Source of the DNA: Tenodera sinensis
Taxonomy: Eukaryota > Arthropoda > Insecta > Mantodea > Mantidae
Reading direction: 5' to 3'
Assembly: GCA_030765045.1 (NCBI GenBank)
Contig: CM060964.1
Coordinates: 312,401,128 to 312,465,127 of the forward strand
Length of the DNA stretch: 64,000 nt
The position numbers and the translations under genes are program-made. The notes under the pieces are model-generated. The model was not told the DNA's origin. It ran no database searches and saw only the letters and a program-made list of their open reading frames with translations. Below are positions 36,895-48,039 of the stretch, in pieces. How positions within the stretch are numbered: position 1 is the first letter of the stretch; every line of letters starts with the position of its first letter.

Positions 36895-37594
36895 CTGCTT
36901 TGTGTTTGAGCTTTAAGTTTCGGAGAAAAGGCCTTGCAGACATGTTGTATGTTCCAGGTCAATTTGGGCATAGATATGTGTTGTCAAATTATATGTACAA
37001 ATTATAAAAAGGCCCTTTAACACTTCTTTGTAAAATGTGTAGAACCATCATACGCGAGTATGTGAACCCCAAACACCTCCCCCTTGGGCAACATAGCCAT
37101 AGAATTTATAAAGCTATCTTCAATTATTATAGTTTAGTGTTCCGTGGTCGACAAACGTGATGCATGGCAGATACTTGTGTTTCGCCTCAGGAAAGTTTTA
37201 TCTCTAGCTGTAAAGGAGTGCGGTTACTTCTCGACCTCGGATTCTGCGCAAGACAAGGGGAGAAGAGGGGGTTGTTCTGCCTATCATGGACAAGTCTGCA
37301 TGTTGCAAACCCATTACGATATGGGAAAATTTTCTGGAAGGTATTTCTCCCCCCTACTCAACTTTCGTTTTCTCTTTCATTCTACCTCTTCTCTTTTGTT
37401 TTTTGCGATAAACGCCTTCTGTTCACGCAAAGGTACCAACACTATCGCACGAGGCTTTCTTTCATAAGGAAGGGAGAGAAAAAAACATATACATCATTAA
37501 ATTGTCCCCATGTTTTAACATTCACTACTAAATAGATCTTTTTCAGGCAACTTTAAAATGTTATGGCTGGGCTTTCTTTTGCTGTTTTCCTTTT
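36893..37594. other. unannotated sequence
   Basis: Two overlapping plus-strand open frames (37144-37467 and 37164-37535) show no domain. The pyrimidine-rich stretch at about 37350-37400 would fit an intron, but no exon is convincing. Confidence 0.4.
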
Positions 37595-38385
37595 CTTTTT
37601 TACTCTCTCTACTACGTTTAGTAATGTTATTCCACCCATAAATTGGATGTCGAGATTTCACCAGAAATATATTTTAAGGCCCCTTGAATAAAAATAAAAA
37701 AATAATAATAAAAAAAAACATCTTTAGATAAAGGTCTGTCTGTCTCCTGTGTGTCTGTCAGTCTGTAGACAGCACAAATCAAAAACGAAAAGTCGGTTAA
37801 AAACCAAACTTGGTATTTAAGTTTAATGTCCTTCAGGGATGCGACACGAAGATTTTGAGGAAAGTTGCTCCACCCTAAACTACACTTTACATGGAAAATT
37901 TTGGTTTACTTGAAAATGGCTCTAACGATTTTGATTAAAATGCCATATGTTTGAGATATTTTTATGACAAATGAGATGCATATCTTGAATTTTCTGGCTA
38001 TAGCCCCTGTAGTATTTATCCTGGACAGCTTTTGAATAACTGGTAAACCGAAATGTAGATCTCTTTTTTTGTAGAGTGAACCATTTCGGAGATATTTCTT
38101 GTTATTTGTGTAAGTTTTGGAGAACTTATACTTCTGTCAAATGGAACATTGCCATTCATTTGTTATATGTTACCCGGGCAAAGAGAACGGAGTTTGAAAG
38201 CTTTAAAAGGTTTGACTATCGCTCAAAGCCTGCTGTATTTCCATATTCCCGTTGCAAGCACAAGAAAACGAGCAATAAGATCATTTCTACATATGCTTAT
38301 CTCACCTACACAATGCAAATAGAAGAATAAAAGTTTTGAAGAATGGTAGAGAAAGTAGAGAAAGTCATGTGAGTGCAACACATGA
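37595..38385 (+). repeat. GTR-family repeat, complete copy
   Basis: The order is head (ttactctctctactacgttt), degenerate array (gtctgtctgtctcctgtgtg, 37735-37770), body (gaaaagtcggttaaaaacca, cgacacgaagattttgagga, atggctctaacgattttgat), second block (agtgaaccatttcggagata) and tail (gtagagaaagtcatgtgagt, ending about 38385). With the copies at 29795 and 49985 it defines the family. Confidence 0.9.
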
Positions 38386-39425
38386 GAATTTTTCTTGTAA
38401 AACTAGACATGTTTCCAATCTCTTTTAATACTGTATGTTCTGGCTTAAAAACACTAAAGACAAAACAAATAGACGTACTAGCTTGCAGTATGCCAAGTAT
38501 CATTCAAAATATTTTATACGATCTGCATAGTGCCAGAAAAGATGGCGCGTGCGCTTACGGTAAAGGAATACCAAATGTCGATCTTTTCCTGCGTGGGTAT
38601 GTCTCGCATCTCAACAGTTGCGTCAGGTTCGCTGGCGCCGAGTATTCGAGAACTAATTTGCTGTCCGCCACAGATTACAAATAATGTCAATAGATAGAAT
38701 TTCGGAGAAAGCTGGTCACTGCAAGATGACAGGATAAATGAGTACACATTGAATTTTCTCTAATTTAGTTATTTTAATAATTCTTTGTCATTCAAAACAA
38801 GCTTTTAAATTACATGTGAATGATGTGGATAAGATAATTTTATTTGGTCCTTAAATAAAGTCTTCTTCATTGCTAACAACTTTTCCATAATTGAGAAATC
38901 ATTAAAATGCACACGAGGAAAATTTAGAACTCATTATAATTAATAATTTATGTCCAAGATAATTTTTCGTAGCACTAACCATTTCTGAAATTCGTACTCT
39001 GTTGTGGTTTGAATTTCTTCACATTTTACGTTGTATACATCGAACTTGATTGCTTAGAATCTTTTCATTCGAAATCATGAACAACTCAAACTTTTAGCCT
39101 GTACCCTCGACATCCCTAATAAAGGAACGTTCAGCAATATTTCGTAATTCTATTATTTTCTGATATTTCGATGTAATTCTCAACGAGATTGAGTGAAATG
39201 TAGGTCAGTCATGTTGCTGGTAAGTTCGTGGAAATGCTACTGTGGTTCCATCATGATCCCTTCTTCCCACAGCATGGTCGAGGTGTTTTTTTAAATTCCG
39301 CACACAGTAGTTTCAGCTCCTCCACACGCCACTTCATTCTGTTCGATCTGTTCATACTCACAACCAACACGATTGGTCTGGTACTTGTAATTCAATGTGG
39401 TCTATTTTAATTCCAACTTTAAAAA
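38386..39425. other. unannotated sequence
   Basis: There is no gene. A GC-richer patch at about 38540-38665 contains open frames on both strands without recognisable motifs. Confidence 0.4.
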
Positions 39426-39429
39426 ATCT

Positions 39430-39870
39430 GATGTGTTGCACTCACATGGCTTTCTCCACTCTTGTACTAACCATTCTTACAAACTCATTCCTATATATTA
39501 TTCCTGTATCTTCTTCGTATTAGAGATAAACATTTGCAGAAACTATTTTATCATCTTCTTGTCGGTGCAAGAGGAATATGGGGATACCATTGGCTTTGAG
39601 GGGTAGTCAAATCTTCTAAAGCTTTCAAATTTCGTTCTCTCTGCACTGTTAACACATAAATAAATGAATAACGATGTTCCATTTGACAAGTACAAGTTCT
39701 CCTGAACTTACACAAATGAAAAGGAATATCTCAGAAATGGTTCACTCACAAAAAATTTATTTTGACATAAATTGTTTGTTTTAGTAAGATGTCCATTTTT
39801 TGTATAGTAAGACTAGGTCTATCGCTTACTGCTTACCAGTTATGCAAAAGTCATCCAGAGTAAATAGGAC
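39430..39870 (-). repeat. GTR-family repeat, 3' half
   Basis: The tail is at the left (gttgcactcacatggctttc) and the second body block follows (aggaatatctcagaaatggt, then gtatagtaagactaggtcta). It is cut off at about 39870 by LINE sequence. Confidence 0.8.
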
Positions 39871-39871
39871 T

Positions 39872-40195
39872 AGTGTTCTTTCACCCAGCACTATTTTTGT
39901 TCTTTGTATTTCTTAGCCAAGCAGGGCCTTAATTTTTGTTTTTGTTGAAGAAATTTCTAGGCCATAGTCTTTTGTAATCTTGTTTAGTTTAAAAATGGAT
40001 TTCTGTAAATCGTTTTCTGGGGAAGCCATTATAGCCTGGTCGTCAGCAAATATAAGTGTATCTATAGGAATTTTAGTATTAAACTATTTAAATTCAGTTG
40101 CCATTTCCTGACAAATTAGTCAATATATAAATTAAAAAGAGTGGGTGATAGAGGACACCCTTGTCTTAGTCCGTAATTTATTACAATCTCGTGGT
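39872..40195 (-). pseudogene. LINE reverse transcriptase core fragment
   Basis: On the minus strand the frame gives HHEIVINYGLRQGCPLSPTL, then FNLYID, then, after a frameshift, IDTLIFADDQAIMASPENDL, then KSIFKLNKITKDYGLEIS and STKTKIKALLG. These are the RQGCPLSP block, the FADD catalytic box (40039-40050, both Asp present) and the conserved YGLEIS..KTK block of non-LTR reverse transcriptases. One frameshift and at least two stops are present. The fragment contains only about 100 residues of the palm. It ends abruptly against a GTR copy on one side and a GC-richer repeat on the other. It is distinct in sequence from the LINEs at 3880 and 48040. Confidence 0.85.
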
Positions 40196-40475
40196 GGCTG
40201 CGCTCTGTAAATACGATTCTCGGTGTTGTGGTGGCGTTGCGGTTGTCTGTCCTATGGGGAGCCATCAGCCAAAACGTGGATGGTAAGCTCCGAGCGCAAA
40301 CCTCGCGTCAAAATGAACTACCTTGTAAGAACCAGCCCTCCTTATGCTCTCCGGCCACCTGTTGGGTACTGTCATCTCATACTTTCCGCTAAGGTATGAC
40401 GCACAATCCTGAATCAGCGTGATAAGTGCGAAATCCCCTCCCCCTATGTAGTCAATCAATCAATCGATCAATGCC
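40196..40475. repeat. GC-richer SINE-like block with (ATCA)n end
   Basis: The segment from 40196 to 40475 ends in caatcaatcaatcgatcaat, like a retroposon tail, and its base composition differs from the flanks. No A or B box is convincing, so the SINE call is tentative. It begins right where the LINE fragment ends and could be part of the same insertion. Confidence 0.4.
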
Positions 40476-41139
40476 ATCATTAACGCAAAACAAATAGTTT
40501 AATATGAAACGTTTGTAGAATTTGTTGCGAATACCTTACAGTAAGCTACAGATCTTTAATTCCAAAATGTTCATTCTAAGGAGAGAATGCGACAGTGTCA
40601 ATCGTGAGCTCAGCAAGACAGAAAAACAATGCTCTGGAGAGAAGTTCACCACGTTCTGTGCTATTGTATTTGGGTATTAGCATGGAATGCTCTTTTACCG
40701 AGCGAGTTAAACTTATGTAATTAAGTAAGATAAAAGTTTTGGCCTGAGCCCATCCACAAGGAACGTGAACACAAAGAAGGGCTGGTCTGATAAATTCCCG
40801 AAGCATCTGTCACTTGGGGAAGCAATTGCCCAGACGTGGTGCCCGGCATCAGAATGCCTTTCCCGCTTCAGATGTATTACGTATTACCCCTGGGTATCTA
40901 TCGGTTTCAATCGATACAGACCGCAGTATCGGCCACATCTGTCCGAGTAAATACCACACACAGAAAATGTACAAGCCATTCAAAATGTAACAATCATCAT
41001 TCCGATTTTATTTCTCTTAAATTAGCTGACTAGAAACATGTACGTTAATGCTTCAACACAGCAGGATAGACGTGGACGCAAATTAATGTAGGAACTATTC
41101 AAAATATTACATGCAGCTAAGCTTATACATAAAAATTTA
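40476..41139. other. unannotated sequence
   Basis: Nothing recognisable. Confidence 0.4.
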
Positions 41140-41998
41140 GCCTGTTACATTCACGTGACTTTCTCTACCCACCATCATGTATTTTCGTACATCTTCTACG
41201 AACTATACTTGCAAAGGCTATGTTTTCAATTCTTCTTATAGGAAGTAGAGGAAATAATGAATTCCTCCCAAAATTACCAAAAATAAAGGTTTTGAGGCTC
41301 ACTGAAACCAAAAAAATCTTCTGTGTTGAACTCACATGAAATCATCTACTTACTCCTGCACAAACTATTCTTACAAATGCTTGTTCTACTATCTACTTTA
41401 CGTTAATCGAGGTAAACTGCATGACCAAGAGAGGAGGCAGGAAGAAAAAAGAACAATAACGACTTTTCAATGTGAGAAAAGTGTAACATGTTAGAATACA
41501 AACCAATAAAAAGAAATATGTCGGAAATGGTTAACTCCAGAGAAAATTTATTTTCCATAAACTGTTTGATTTAATGTGATCTAGGTTTTCTTTATAGTAA
41601 ATTTTGTCTATCACTTGGGTTTACCAGCTATGCAGAAGTTATTCAGAACGAAGAGGGCTTCAGAGGACATTCCTAGAAAATTCAAGGTATACATTTCCAT
41701 TTGTCATGAAAATATTTTAAACATATGGTACTTTATAGAACTCATTAGAACATATTGAGAGAATAAAAAGTTTCTGAACCTTATGTGGGGGTATTTTTTT
41801 AAAAACCTATTTGGAAGGTACTGAAGTTAAATACGCAGTTTGGTACTTATCGGATATTTTGTGTTTTAATTATAGAATTCACAGACACAACACACGCATG
41901 CAGTTTTTAAGAATGCTTTTCTTGAGTTCAGTGGGCCTCAAAACATATATTTCCGGTGAAATCTTGAAATCAAATTTCTCTGCTCACTAAAGGTGGTA
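41140..41998 (-). repeat. GTR-family repeat with rearranged tail
   Basis: The main copy runs from its tail at about 41325 (gtgttgaactcacatgaaat) to its head at about 41990 (aaacatatatttccggtgaa, then ggtggtagagaaatgaaaa). To its left, 41140-41320 joins another tail piece (cattcacgtgactttctcta) directly to a head piece (ggaagtagaggaaataatga), which looks like a collapsed second copy. Confidence 0.75.
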
Positions 41999-42030
41999 GA
42001 GAAATGAAAAAAGAGCATTTTTAGAAAAGG

Positions 42031-42060
<30 letters not shown>

Positions 42061-42063
<3 letters not shown>

Positions 42064-42300
42064 TTGTTGTTGTAGTGTTTAACGCCCGCTTTTACTACTA
42101 CGGCACCGCAGGCGGTGACACTGATGATACATGAAGATGGAGCACCGGTGGAATGAGATGGCGGGGGAAACCGGAGTACCCGGAGAAAACCCGCCCTGAC
42201 GCCGCTTCGTCCACCACGAATACCACATGCGGGTCCCTGGGATCGAACCCGGGCCGCCTAGGTGGTAGGCGAGCGCGCTAACCGCTCGGCCACGGCGCCG
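42061..42300 (-). mobile_element. tRNA-derived SINE C, full length, inside a GT array
   Basis: In reverse complement the element starts ggcgccgtggccgagcggtt, a tRNA-Ser/Leu-like head with a perfect A box (tggccgagcgg). The B box ggttcgatccc (42239-42249) follows about 40 bp later. The body has cgggttttctccgggtactc and ggtttcccccgccatctcat. The 3' end is gcgttaaacactacaacaac, a (CAA)n tail. GT repeats lie immediately on both sides (42031-42060 and 42304-42350), so it inserted into the microsatellite of a GTR copy. Box sequences fit the consensus almost exactly, which suggests a young copy. The acceptor stem does not close, so it is not a tRNA gene. Confidence 0.9.
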
Positions 42301-42301
42301 C

Positions 42302-42302
<1 letters not shown>

Positions 42303-42376
<74 letters not shown>
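42303..42376. repeat. (GT)n(GA)n microsatellite
   Basis: The right part of the array split by the SINE: GT to about 42350, then GA to 42376. Confidence 0.95.
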
Positions 42377-42617
42377 TCAACATAATTCTAAAAGGAAAAG
42401 TCAGTTAAATACCAAACTGGGTATTTAAATTCAGATCATTCCCGAGTTGCGACACAGAGATTTTAAACAGATCCTTCCATTACTCATGTATTACCCTTTA
42501 GATGAGAAGTTTTCGAATATTTGGTTTTCAAAATATGAAATATAGGCTCTCTGATTTGCAATATTAGCAGTTTTCTAGCTTTATACTATTACTTAGAGAT
42601 CCTTGCCATAGAGGTTG

Positions 42618-42646
42618 CGACGGGCCCTTAAACCCAACACACTCAC
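42618..42646 (+). mobile_element. family D retroposon, 29-bp copy with target-site duplication
   Basis: The insert cgacgggcccttaaacccaa plus cacactcac lies between perfect copies of gccatagaggttg (42605-42617 and 42647-42659). It is the shortest copy and keeps only the extreme 3' end with one tail unit. Confidence 0.9.
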
Positions 42647-42659
42647 GCCATAGAGGTTG

Positions 42660-43302
42660 TATACAACATAAATACATAATACTCTAAATTTCAGTGCATA
42701 CATCTATAGAATTAGATAAAGGGTATTTTGAAATTTCCACGCCATTTTATTAGTTGCACATTTGTAATATTTGATAAATAGCAATTAAAGTAATAAATAT
42801 AATACAGGATCGATTATCATGCTCTAGACTGTCTCTTCTGTTTGTTGAAGTATTAATCATGGCCATTCCTTACAATACGATGAAACCGGATTTTATTTTT
42901 ATACGCCGTGAAGTGCAGCACCTGTTTATATTCTGTGAAGTGACCACTACTTTATTTTGTAAATCCAATGTGGGTTTACTCCAGTACAGGGGCTTCGTAA
43001 ATATGTTTTAATCTGTTATTAATTTATGAAATGAGATTATAGCCACAAGTTCATCAGAATGAATTGTGCCTTTCAATATTGAAATAATTATCAAAAATCA
43101 GTTGAGTGGTTTTTGAGATTGCCCTACATACTGTTTTTATCTTTATCGTGTTATGGCTGATACAAAATTGAATAGTGGGTAGTGGAAGAGGCTGGTCGAC
43201 TCAAAATCCAATCAGACTTTCCACGCCTTGTAGTGCTGTATAGTTAAACACACTGTATAGCCGTTTTATTTGCACAACATAAAAGATAACAGTAGTTTTC
43301 TG
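42660..43302. other. unannotated sequence
   Basis: Nothing recognisable. Confidence 0.4.
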
Positions 43303-43486
43303 TGGTGTTTAACGCCCACTTTTACTACATGCGGCACCGCAGGCGCTGACACTGATAATACATAGAATGAAGATGGCGCACCGGTGCAATGAGATGGCGG
43401 GGGAAACCTGAGAACCTGGAGGAAACCCGTCCCAGCGCCGCTTCGTCCACCATAAATCCCACATGTGGTTGCCTGGGATCGAACCC
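43303..43486 (-). mobile_element. SINE C, 5'-truncated copy
   Basis: It matches the copy at 42061 from its 3' end (gtgtttaacgcccactttta) through the body (ggcgggggaaacctgagaac) to the B box (gggatcgaacc, 43474-43484), then stops. The A box and the tRNA head are missing, as in a 5'-truncated retroposition. Confidence 0.85.
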
Positions 43487-44329
43487 CGAGAACAGTAATG
43501 GTCAGCTACCAGACGCCATTAATGTTTGTGTCTGCCACAGTATAGATTTCATTTTTTAGTTATAACGTTCGCAGATGCACAGACAGAGAGACAAACTGGC
43601 AGACACAGCATGGAACTTTAACCTTAGGGACCTTAAACCTGTGAGAGCTCGACCTTGAATTTTTGGTTAGAATGCAATACTTGCTCTACTTATTACAGTT
43701 TACTAAAATTTCAATTGGTATCGAATACTAAAAATACATTTTCATCACAATAAATACCTAACATTGATTTTGTATCATACATCATACGACACTACTGTCT
43801 TTCAAGCGAATCTAGCGTTTGGAACCAGCGAAGGACAGCTTATGATACTTTTTTCTATTTATAAAGACTGAGATAAAAAGAAAGCCAGCTCATGCCTTTA
43901 GAGAATGCAGATGCTAATCACGATTTGCTGGATAGGCCTAAAATAAAAGGGAGGAACAAAACTGATAGAGGAAGCTAACAAGAAAAGGAGCAAGAAAATA
44001 TTTTCAGTTAGGAAAGCGCGGCGCCACCCGGCAGTATTTTCTGCTTAGCATACATAAAGCTATTGTGTCGGATTAGCCATCCTTGGTCCAGCTCTGCCCG
44101 GCCAACTATGTTCGTAGTCACGGACCAACATCTGGGTCAGCAGCTTCCTCTGTACATATGTACGTTCTTACAGTCCCTTATACGAGCTAAAGTAGCAGCA
44201 AATTGTTTGTGCAACTAATAAAATTAATTAAGTGCAACCAAGTAATCACTTGTAAACCTCTATATGCACTTCCATTTAATTAGGAGAGAGCTGTACATCC
44301 TTAAATATACTTCAGTGCTGTAGGGTCAG
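43487..44329. other. unannotated sequence
   Basis: There is no gene or clear repeat. Confidence 0.4.
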
Positions 44330-44450
44330 CATGTTTATCTTGAAATGGAGCGAGTTCGAATACCGATTGGGTTTAAGTTGGCTTGATAAGGTTTCCTCGA
44401 AGTTTTCCCTTGCCAGCATAAGACAAGTTTCAGGTGGGACTCAGTTAAAA
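44330..44450 (+). mobile_element. SINE family B, partial
   Basis: The string gcgagttcgaataccgattg holds a B-box-like gttcgaatacc. The body gataaggtttcctcgaagtt, ttcccttgccagcataagac and aagtttcaggtg corresponds to the copy at 35290. Confidence 0.65.
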
Positions 44451-45398
44451 GGACAAGGTATTCTGAACATACAGAATTACACCTTGGTTAAATTAAGTTA
44501 AATTATCTCTGCTCTAAGTTCTAAATGACCTTTCCTGAATTTTTAAGAAGTATTCTAGAAATCATCAAAAGTATTTCAGGTGGTCATTTGCATTGATAGC
44601 TTATGTGATTGAGTCCATAAAAATTATTGCATCCAGCAAAACAATAATAAAACGTACTCTTAAAATATACGAATTCATGTACAACCGTGTGTACATGAAA
44701 AGCCTTGTTTACACCATCTGTAATACAGTTGTGTAGCGGCAGCAGCAAGTTGTCACAAGTACCAAATCTCAATAAATACCTTCCCCTATGATCAACCAAG
44801 GCGCTGTGTCGTGTAGGACTTAGACAAATTTGGCCTCACAACTCATTTTTTTGTCCACGGAGTTACCTTTTTCTCAGACACTATGAGATGTAGAGAACTG
44901 AAACTTTCAGTAGGCACATGTATACAATACATAATTGAACTTTCGGAGCCACAATAATAATTTTGTTATTAGTGATGTTAAAAAAGCAACAACATTGCAA
45001 AATTTTCCACATTCTTACTTTTGACTTTGCAAATAATTATTTTTAATTTATAGTAAACTGGTATACATAACTAAATAATTGTGATTCAGAACATAGCTGA
45101 CTATACTAAGAACAAGCATGCAAAAGTTTGATTCTGTATTGGAAGTACTTTCAGGGAAAAAGGTACACGCATTCACGTGTTTTAAGGGTAAATTTTATTA
45201 TTTCTCTCCTGGACGAAACAATTTTTATACACTCTACCACACAAGCTATCAATGCAAATAACTACTTTACATAATTGTAATGATGTATGGAATAATTCAT
45301 AAAAATTTCAGGAAAAGCCATTGAGAACTTAAAGAGCAGTAGTAATTTAACTTAAATCACAAAGGTGTAATTTCTGTATGTTCAGACTTTCTTGCCCC
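44451..45398. mobile_element. large foldback element, arms about 240 bp
   Basis: The left arm (44451-44690) and the right arm (45155-45398) are inverted copies. Examples are tctgaacatacagaattaca against tctgaacatacagaaattac, and gtcatttgcattgatagctt against gttatttgcattgatagctt. Arm identity looks like about three quarters by eye. The interior of about 460 bp has no recognised coding sequence; a 71-codon frame falls in the left arm and is not conserved in the right. This suggests a non-autonomous DNA element with long terminal inverted repeats. Confidence 0.8.
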
Positions 45399-45591
45399 AT
45401 TAAATGGCCTCAGTGTTCATTTGAGAACCATTCCGTTGCTATAGATCTGAGTTGTTAAAAGAGACAAACATTTTTTTGAAATCGGAAATTACTGTTTTCG
45501 AAATAAATTTGACCTTTTTCCAAAATATGTTCATAAAATAAACTACAATAAATTTAAATTGTTATATTGTTACATTCGTTTATCTTATATT

Positions 45592-45710
45592 TTGTTGTTT
45601 AACGACGCTGTCAATTGCCAGGATCACATCAGCGTCACCAGTGTGCCGGAAGTTTCTCCCGCAGGAGTTCTTTCACATACCAGTAAATCTACTGACATGG
45701 AGCTGTCGTT
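45592..45710 (-). mobile_element. SINE 3'-region remnant
   Basis: The string tgttgtttaacgacgctgtc, then gtcaccagtgtgccggaagt and cagtaaatctactgacatgg, has the ttgtttaacg start shared with SINE C but a different body. It is a tail-domain type I associate with arthropod SINEs. The tRNA head is absent. Confidence 0.55.
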
Positions 45711-46099
45711 TTTTTTTTAAATTTTATCTTACTTTAACTGTGTAGTATACACACTCACACACATATACACATATTATATACATATATACAGGTTAATTAA
45801 AAGTTAGTTAAAGGTCCCACACCACACGTAGTTGATCAACACAAAACTCTGTGTCCGAAGATACTCATGTTCAGAGAACTTAACAATTATATTACCGATT
45901 TTTAGTGCTTCCGGTTTACTTCTGAATATAAAATATATTGTCTTTTGGAGAGTTGAATCCCTTTTGTAAAATTCAGTGCCATGGCTGTTACCGGACGAGA
46001 CACCTGATCCAGCTTTGAATGTATATCTTGTTGAAAAACCAAGAAACCGATCTCAATTATTCCGATATATAGGTTAAAAGCAACTAGCAATGCTGCATA
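45711..46099. other. unannotated sequence
   Basis: Nothing recognisable beyond short CA/TA repeats near 45748-45790. Confidence 0.4.
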
Positions 46100-47140
46100 A
46101 TCCTGCGTTTCTGCATAAGTTGATTTTTAATAGTGCCGGCTATTTTCATTTCAGATGCATACCATACGTACAAGGTTTTAACATTTTTAGCTGCAATGTA
46201 GGCAGCACCGTTGTGTATCCCGCGTTCCCAGTGGTGAGGACACCGGTAGTGCTGCCTAATGTAACAATGCTGCAAAGACAACGGTCGCTTGCCTGGAAAA
46301 CTTCTTGAAACGTATAAAAGCGTGTAACATGAAGTGGTTCCTTAAGTTTAAGAACGGAACTGTAGTCGCAGGGGCTTAAATCTGGAGAACAAAGGGGTTG
46401 GTAAATCACTTGCCAGCCCAAGCGATCGAGTAAATCAGTCGCAGCTTCTGCTGCATGCGCCCTAGTCATGCAGAATGGCGGGTGGGTTACTTATAAGGCG
46501 TCGTCGTTTTCATTTTAAATCTGCCTTCAGATTGCTTTGTAAAAATGTACTTCTTAGTAAAAATTCTGTCTTTCGGGACGGTACCAAATCGTAGGTAATC
46601 AGCATAGCTATTACATCGGTTAAGGCGAACTGTCAATTTTCGCAATGACCAGTTGGAGTTTCAACTGTGGTTCATATGCTCTGACCCAGGTCTCGTCAAT
46701 AGTAATGATTCACCGTAAGAAGGCCACATCTATGTGTTCATTCATAGCGCTCCAGATGTGTACGAATTGCAATATAGAGCAATTTCTGATTTTCGGTCAA
46801 ACCTTATGAAATCCATCTTGAGGTGATTTTTTGCATGCTGGCACTTCTTCAGGTTGTTAAGCACAGTCGAAGGCGATCTGCACATCTTCCCTTATTGTGA
46901 GTTGGCCAGGCTGAGGTATGTCTGTTACATTTTTGTCATCCGTCTCTGAAGGTTTTGACGCAGCTCTCACTCTACGATAAAGTAATGTACTTTCACCGCA
47001 ACCTACCTGATATCTATCGTAACATTGTCTTGCATTGCGACCTTTAGCACATTCAATTTTTAACCTGCTGCTTTGATCTTGCTATGAAATCACTGCAAAT
47101 TCCACGAGCGGTTGTCCAAAACTGAATTATTGTTGTCGGT
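46100..47140 (-). pseudogene. mariner transposase fossil, most of the length
   Basis: On the minus strand, in changing frames, the order is: RRVRAASKPSETDDKNVTDI and PQPGQLTIREDVQIAF (helix-turn-helix and linker region), LTENQKLLYIAIRTHLERYE, ITIDETWVRAYEPQLKLQL (first catalytic Asp kept, near 46696), ILHD (46465-46476, second Asp kept), AHAAEAATDLLDRLGWQVIY, SPDLSPCDY (46372-46398, third Asp kept), LKEPLHVTRFYTFQEVFQAS and finally HHWERGIHNGAAYIAAKN. This covers almost the whole mariner protein of about 345 residues. All three catalytic Asp codons survive, but frameshifts (one right after ILHD) and stops make it dead. It is a different lineage from the copies at 12558 and 26467. Terminal repeats were not found. 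Confidence 0.85.
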
Positions 47141-47599
47141 GCACATGGACACGGAGGGGAAGGGCGAGATCATTTCCTCTAAAGGAGGGTGGGCATGTGA
47201 CTAACCTCTGATATAAATTACATTGACTGGCTCCGTTTCACGATAATGTAGCACAGTAGTTGCCATCATTAAAAAATCAAACTAGTATGTTTATGGTATA
47301 GGGCATAGAACGCGCACTGCAGCTACCATTCCCCAAGAGAGCAAGGGTTAAACTTAAGGAACCACAGGAGGCTAAGGGCGCAGGCAGACAGCACACAAAG
47401 ACAAGCGTAAGTCCCTGACCTTCCTAGCTCGAAGACCCATCCCACTACTGGCGCTGGTTAGAGAGAGCGATGAACGATCGCTGCACCCAGCAGCCCTCTG
47501 GTGTGAACTGGAATATTCTTTCCTTTGAATAAGCACCCGTGCCATCTATCCGACACTGCTATAAACAACGAAACCTTGAAGCAAATCTGCAAAATCAGA
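47141..47599. other. unannotated sequence
   Basis: There is no gene. The part next to the mariner fossil (about 47140-47260) may hold its 5' end, but no terminal repeat can be paired. Confidence 0.4.
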
Positions 47600-47860
47600 A
47601 GAAAACGGCGTGTAAGCTAAAATGACATTCGCCTACCGATGAGGCAAAATCACGAAAACCCCAAGGTCAGAGCGGGGAGTCGACAGGAACCGAACCCGAC
47701 ACCTTTACCCGGTTCGATGCTATAAAACTAAATCGTATTGGGGTAATATAAAATCAATAGTCTCGTCATGATAGCACACAGCTACTTGTTCGACACAAAG
47801 CTGAAGATCCATGGTTCGAGTTCAGGTCACGGCACAACATCTAATACTTTGTAGTCCTCA
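47600..47860. mobile_element. two tRNA-derived SINE remnants, opposite strands
   Basis: On the minus strand, 47600-47720 reads gggttcggttcctgtcgact, then cttggggttttcgtgatttt and taggcgaatgtc, matching the body of the SINE at 57870. On the plus strand, 47775-47860 carries tagcacacagctacttgttc and a B box ggttcgagttc. They are adjacent but in opposite orientation. Confidence 0.55.
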
Positions 47861-48039
47861 CATCCCAAACAACGGCATTTACTTAACCAATTTACTATCC
47901 TTGCGCGACTGTCATGGTAGTCTTACACTTCTATGCCTTGATTGGAAGGAACCTGCTTTTTAAGCCAACCCTTAAATGAAAGGGGTGTTGTTAATTTCAC
48001 CTGCTTAGGCAGCAACATTTCTTTAATCGTAATGTTATT

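Larger units (their letters stand above)
42003..42540 (+). repeat. GTR-family repeat, split by SINE C
   Basis: The copy begins just after the head of the minus copy, so the two are head to head. It reads gcatttttagaaaaggttg, then the GT array broken by the SINE, then gaaaagtcagttaaatacca and gagttgcgacacagagattt. It fades out near 42540. Confidence 0.75.

Noticed and set aside
46146..46469. 107-codon frame as an intact gene
   Set aside because: It is the C-terminal part of a mariner transposase broken by a frameshift right at the HDNARPH block.
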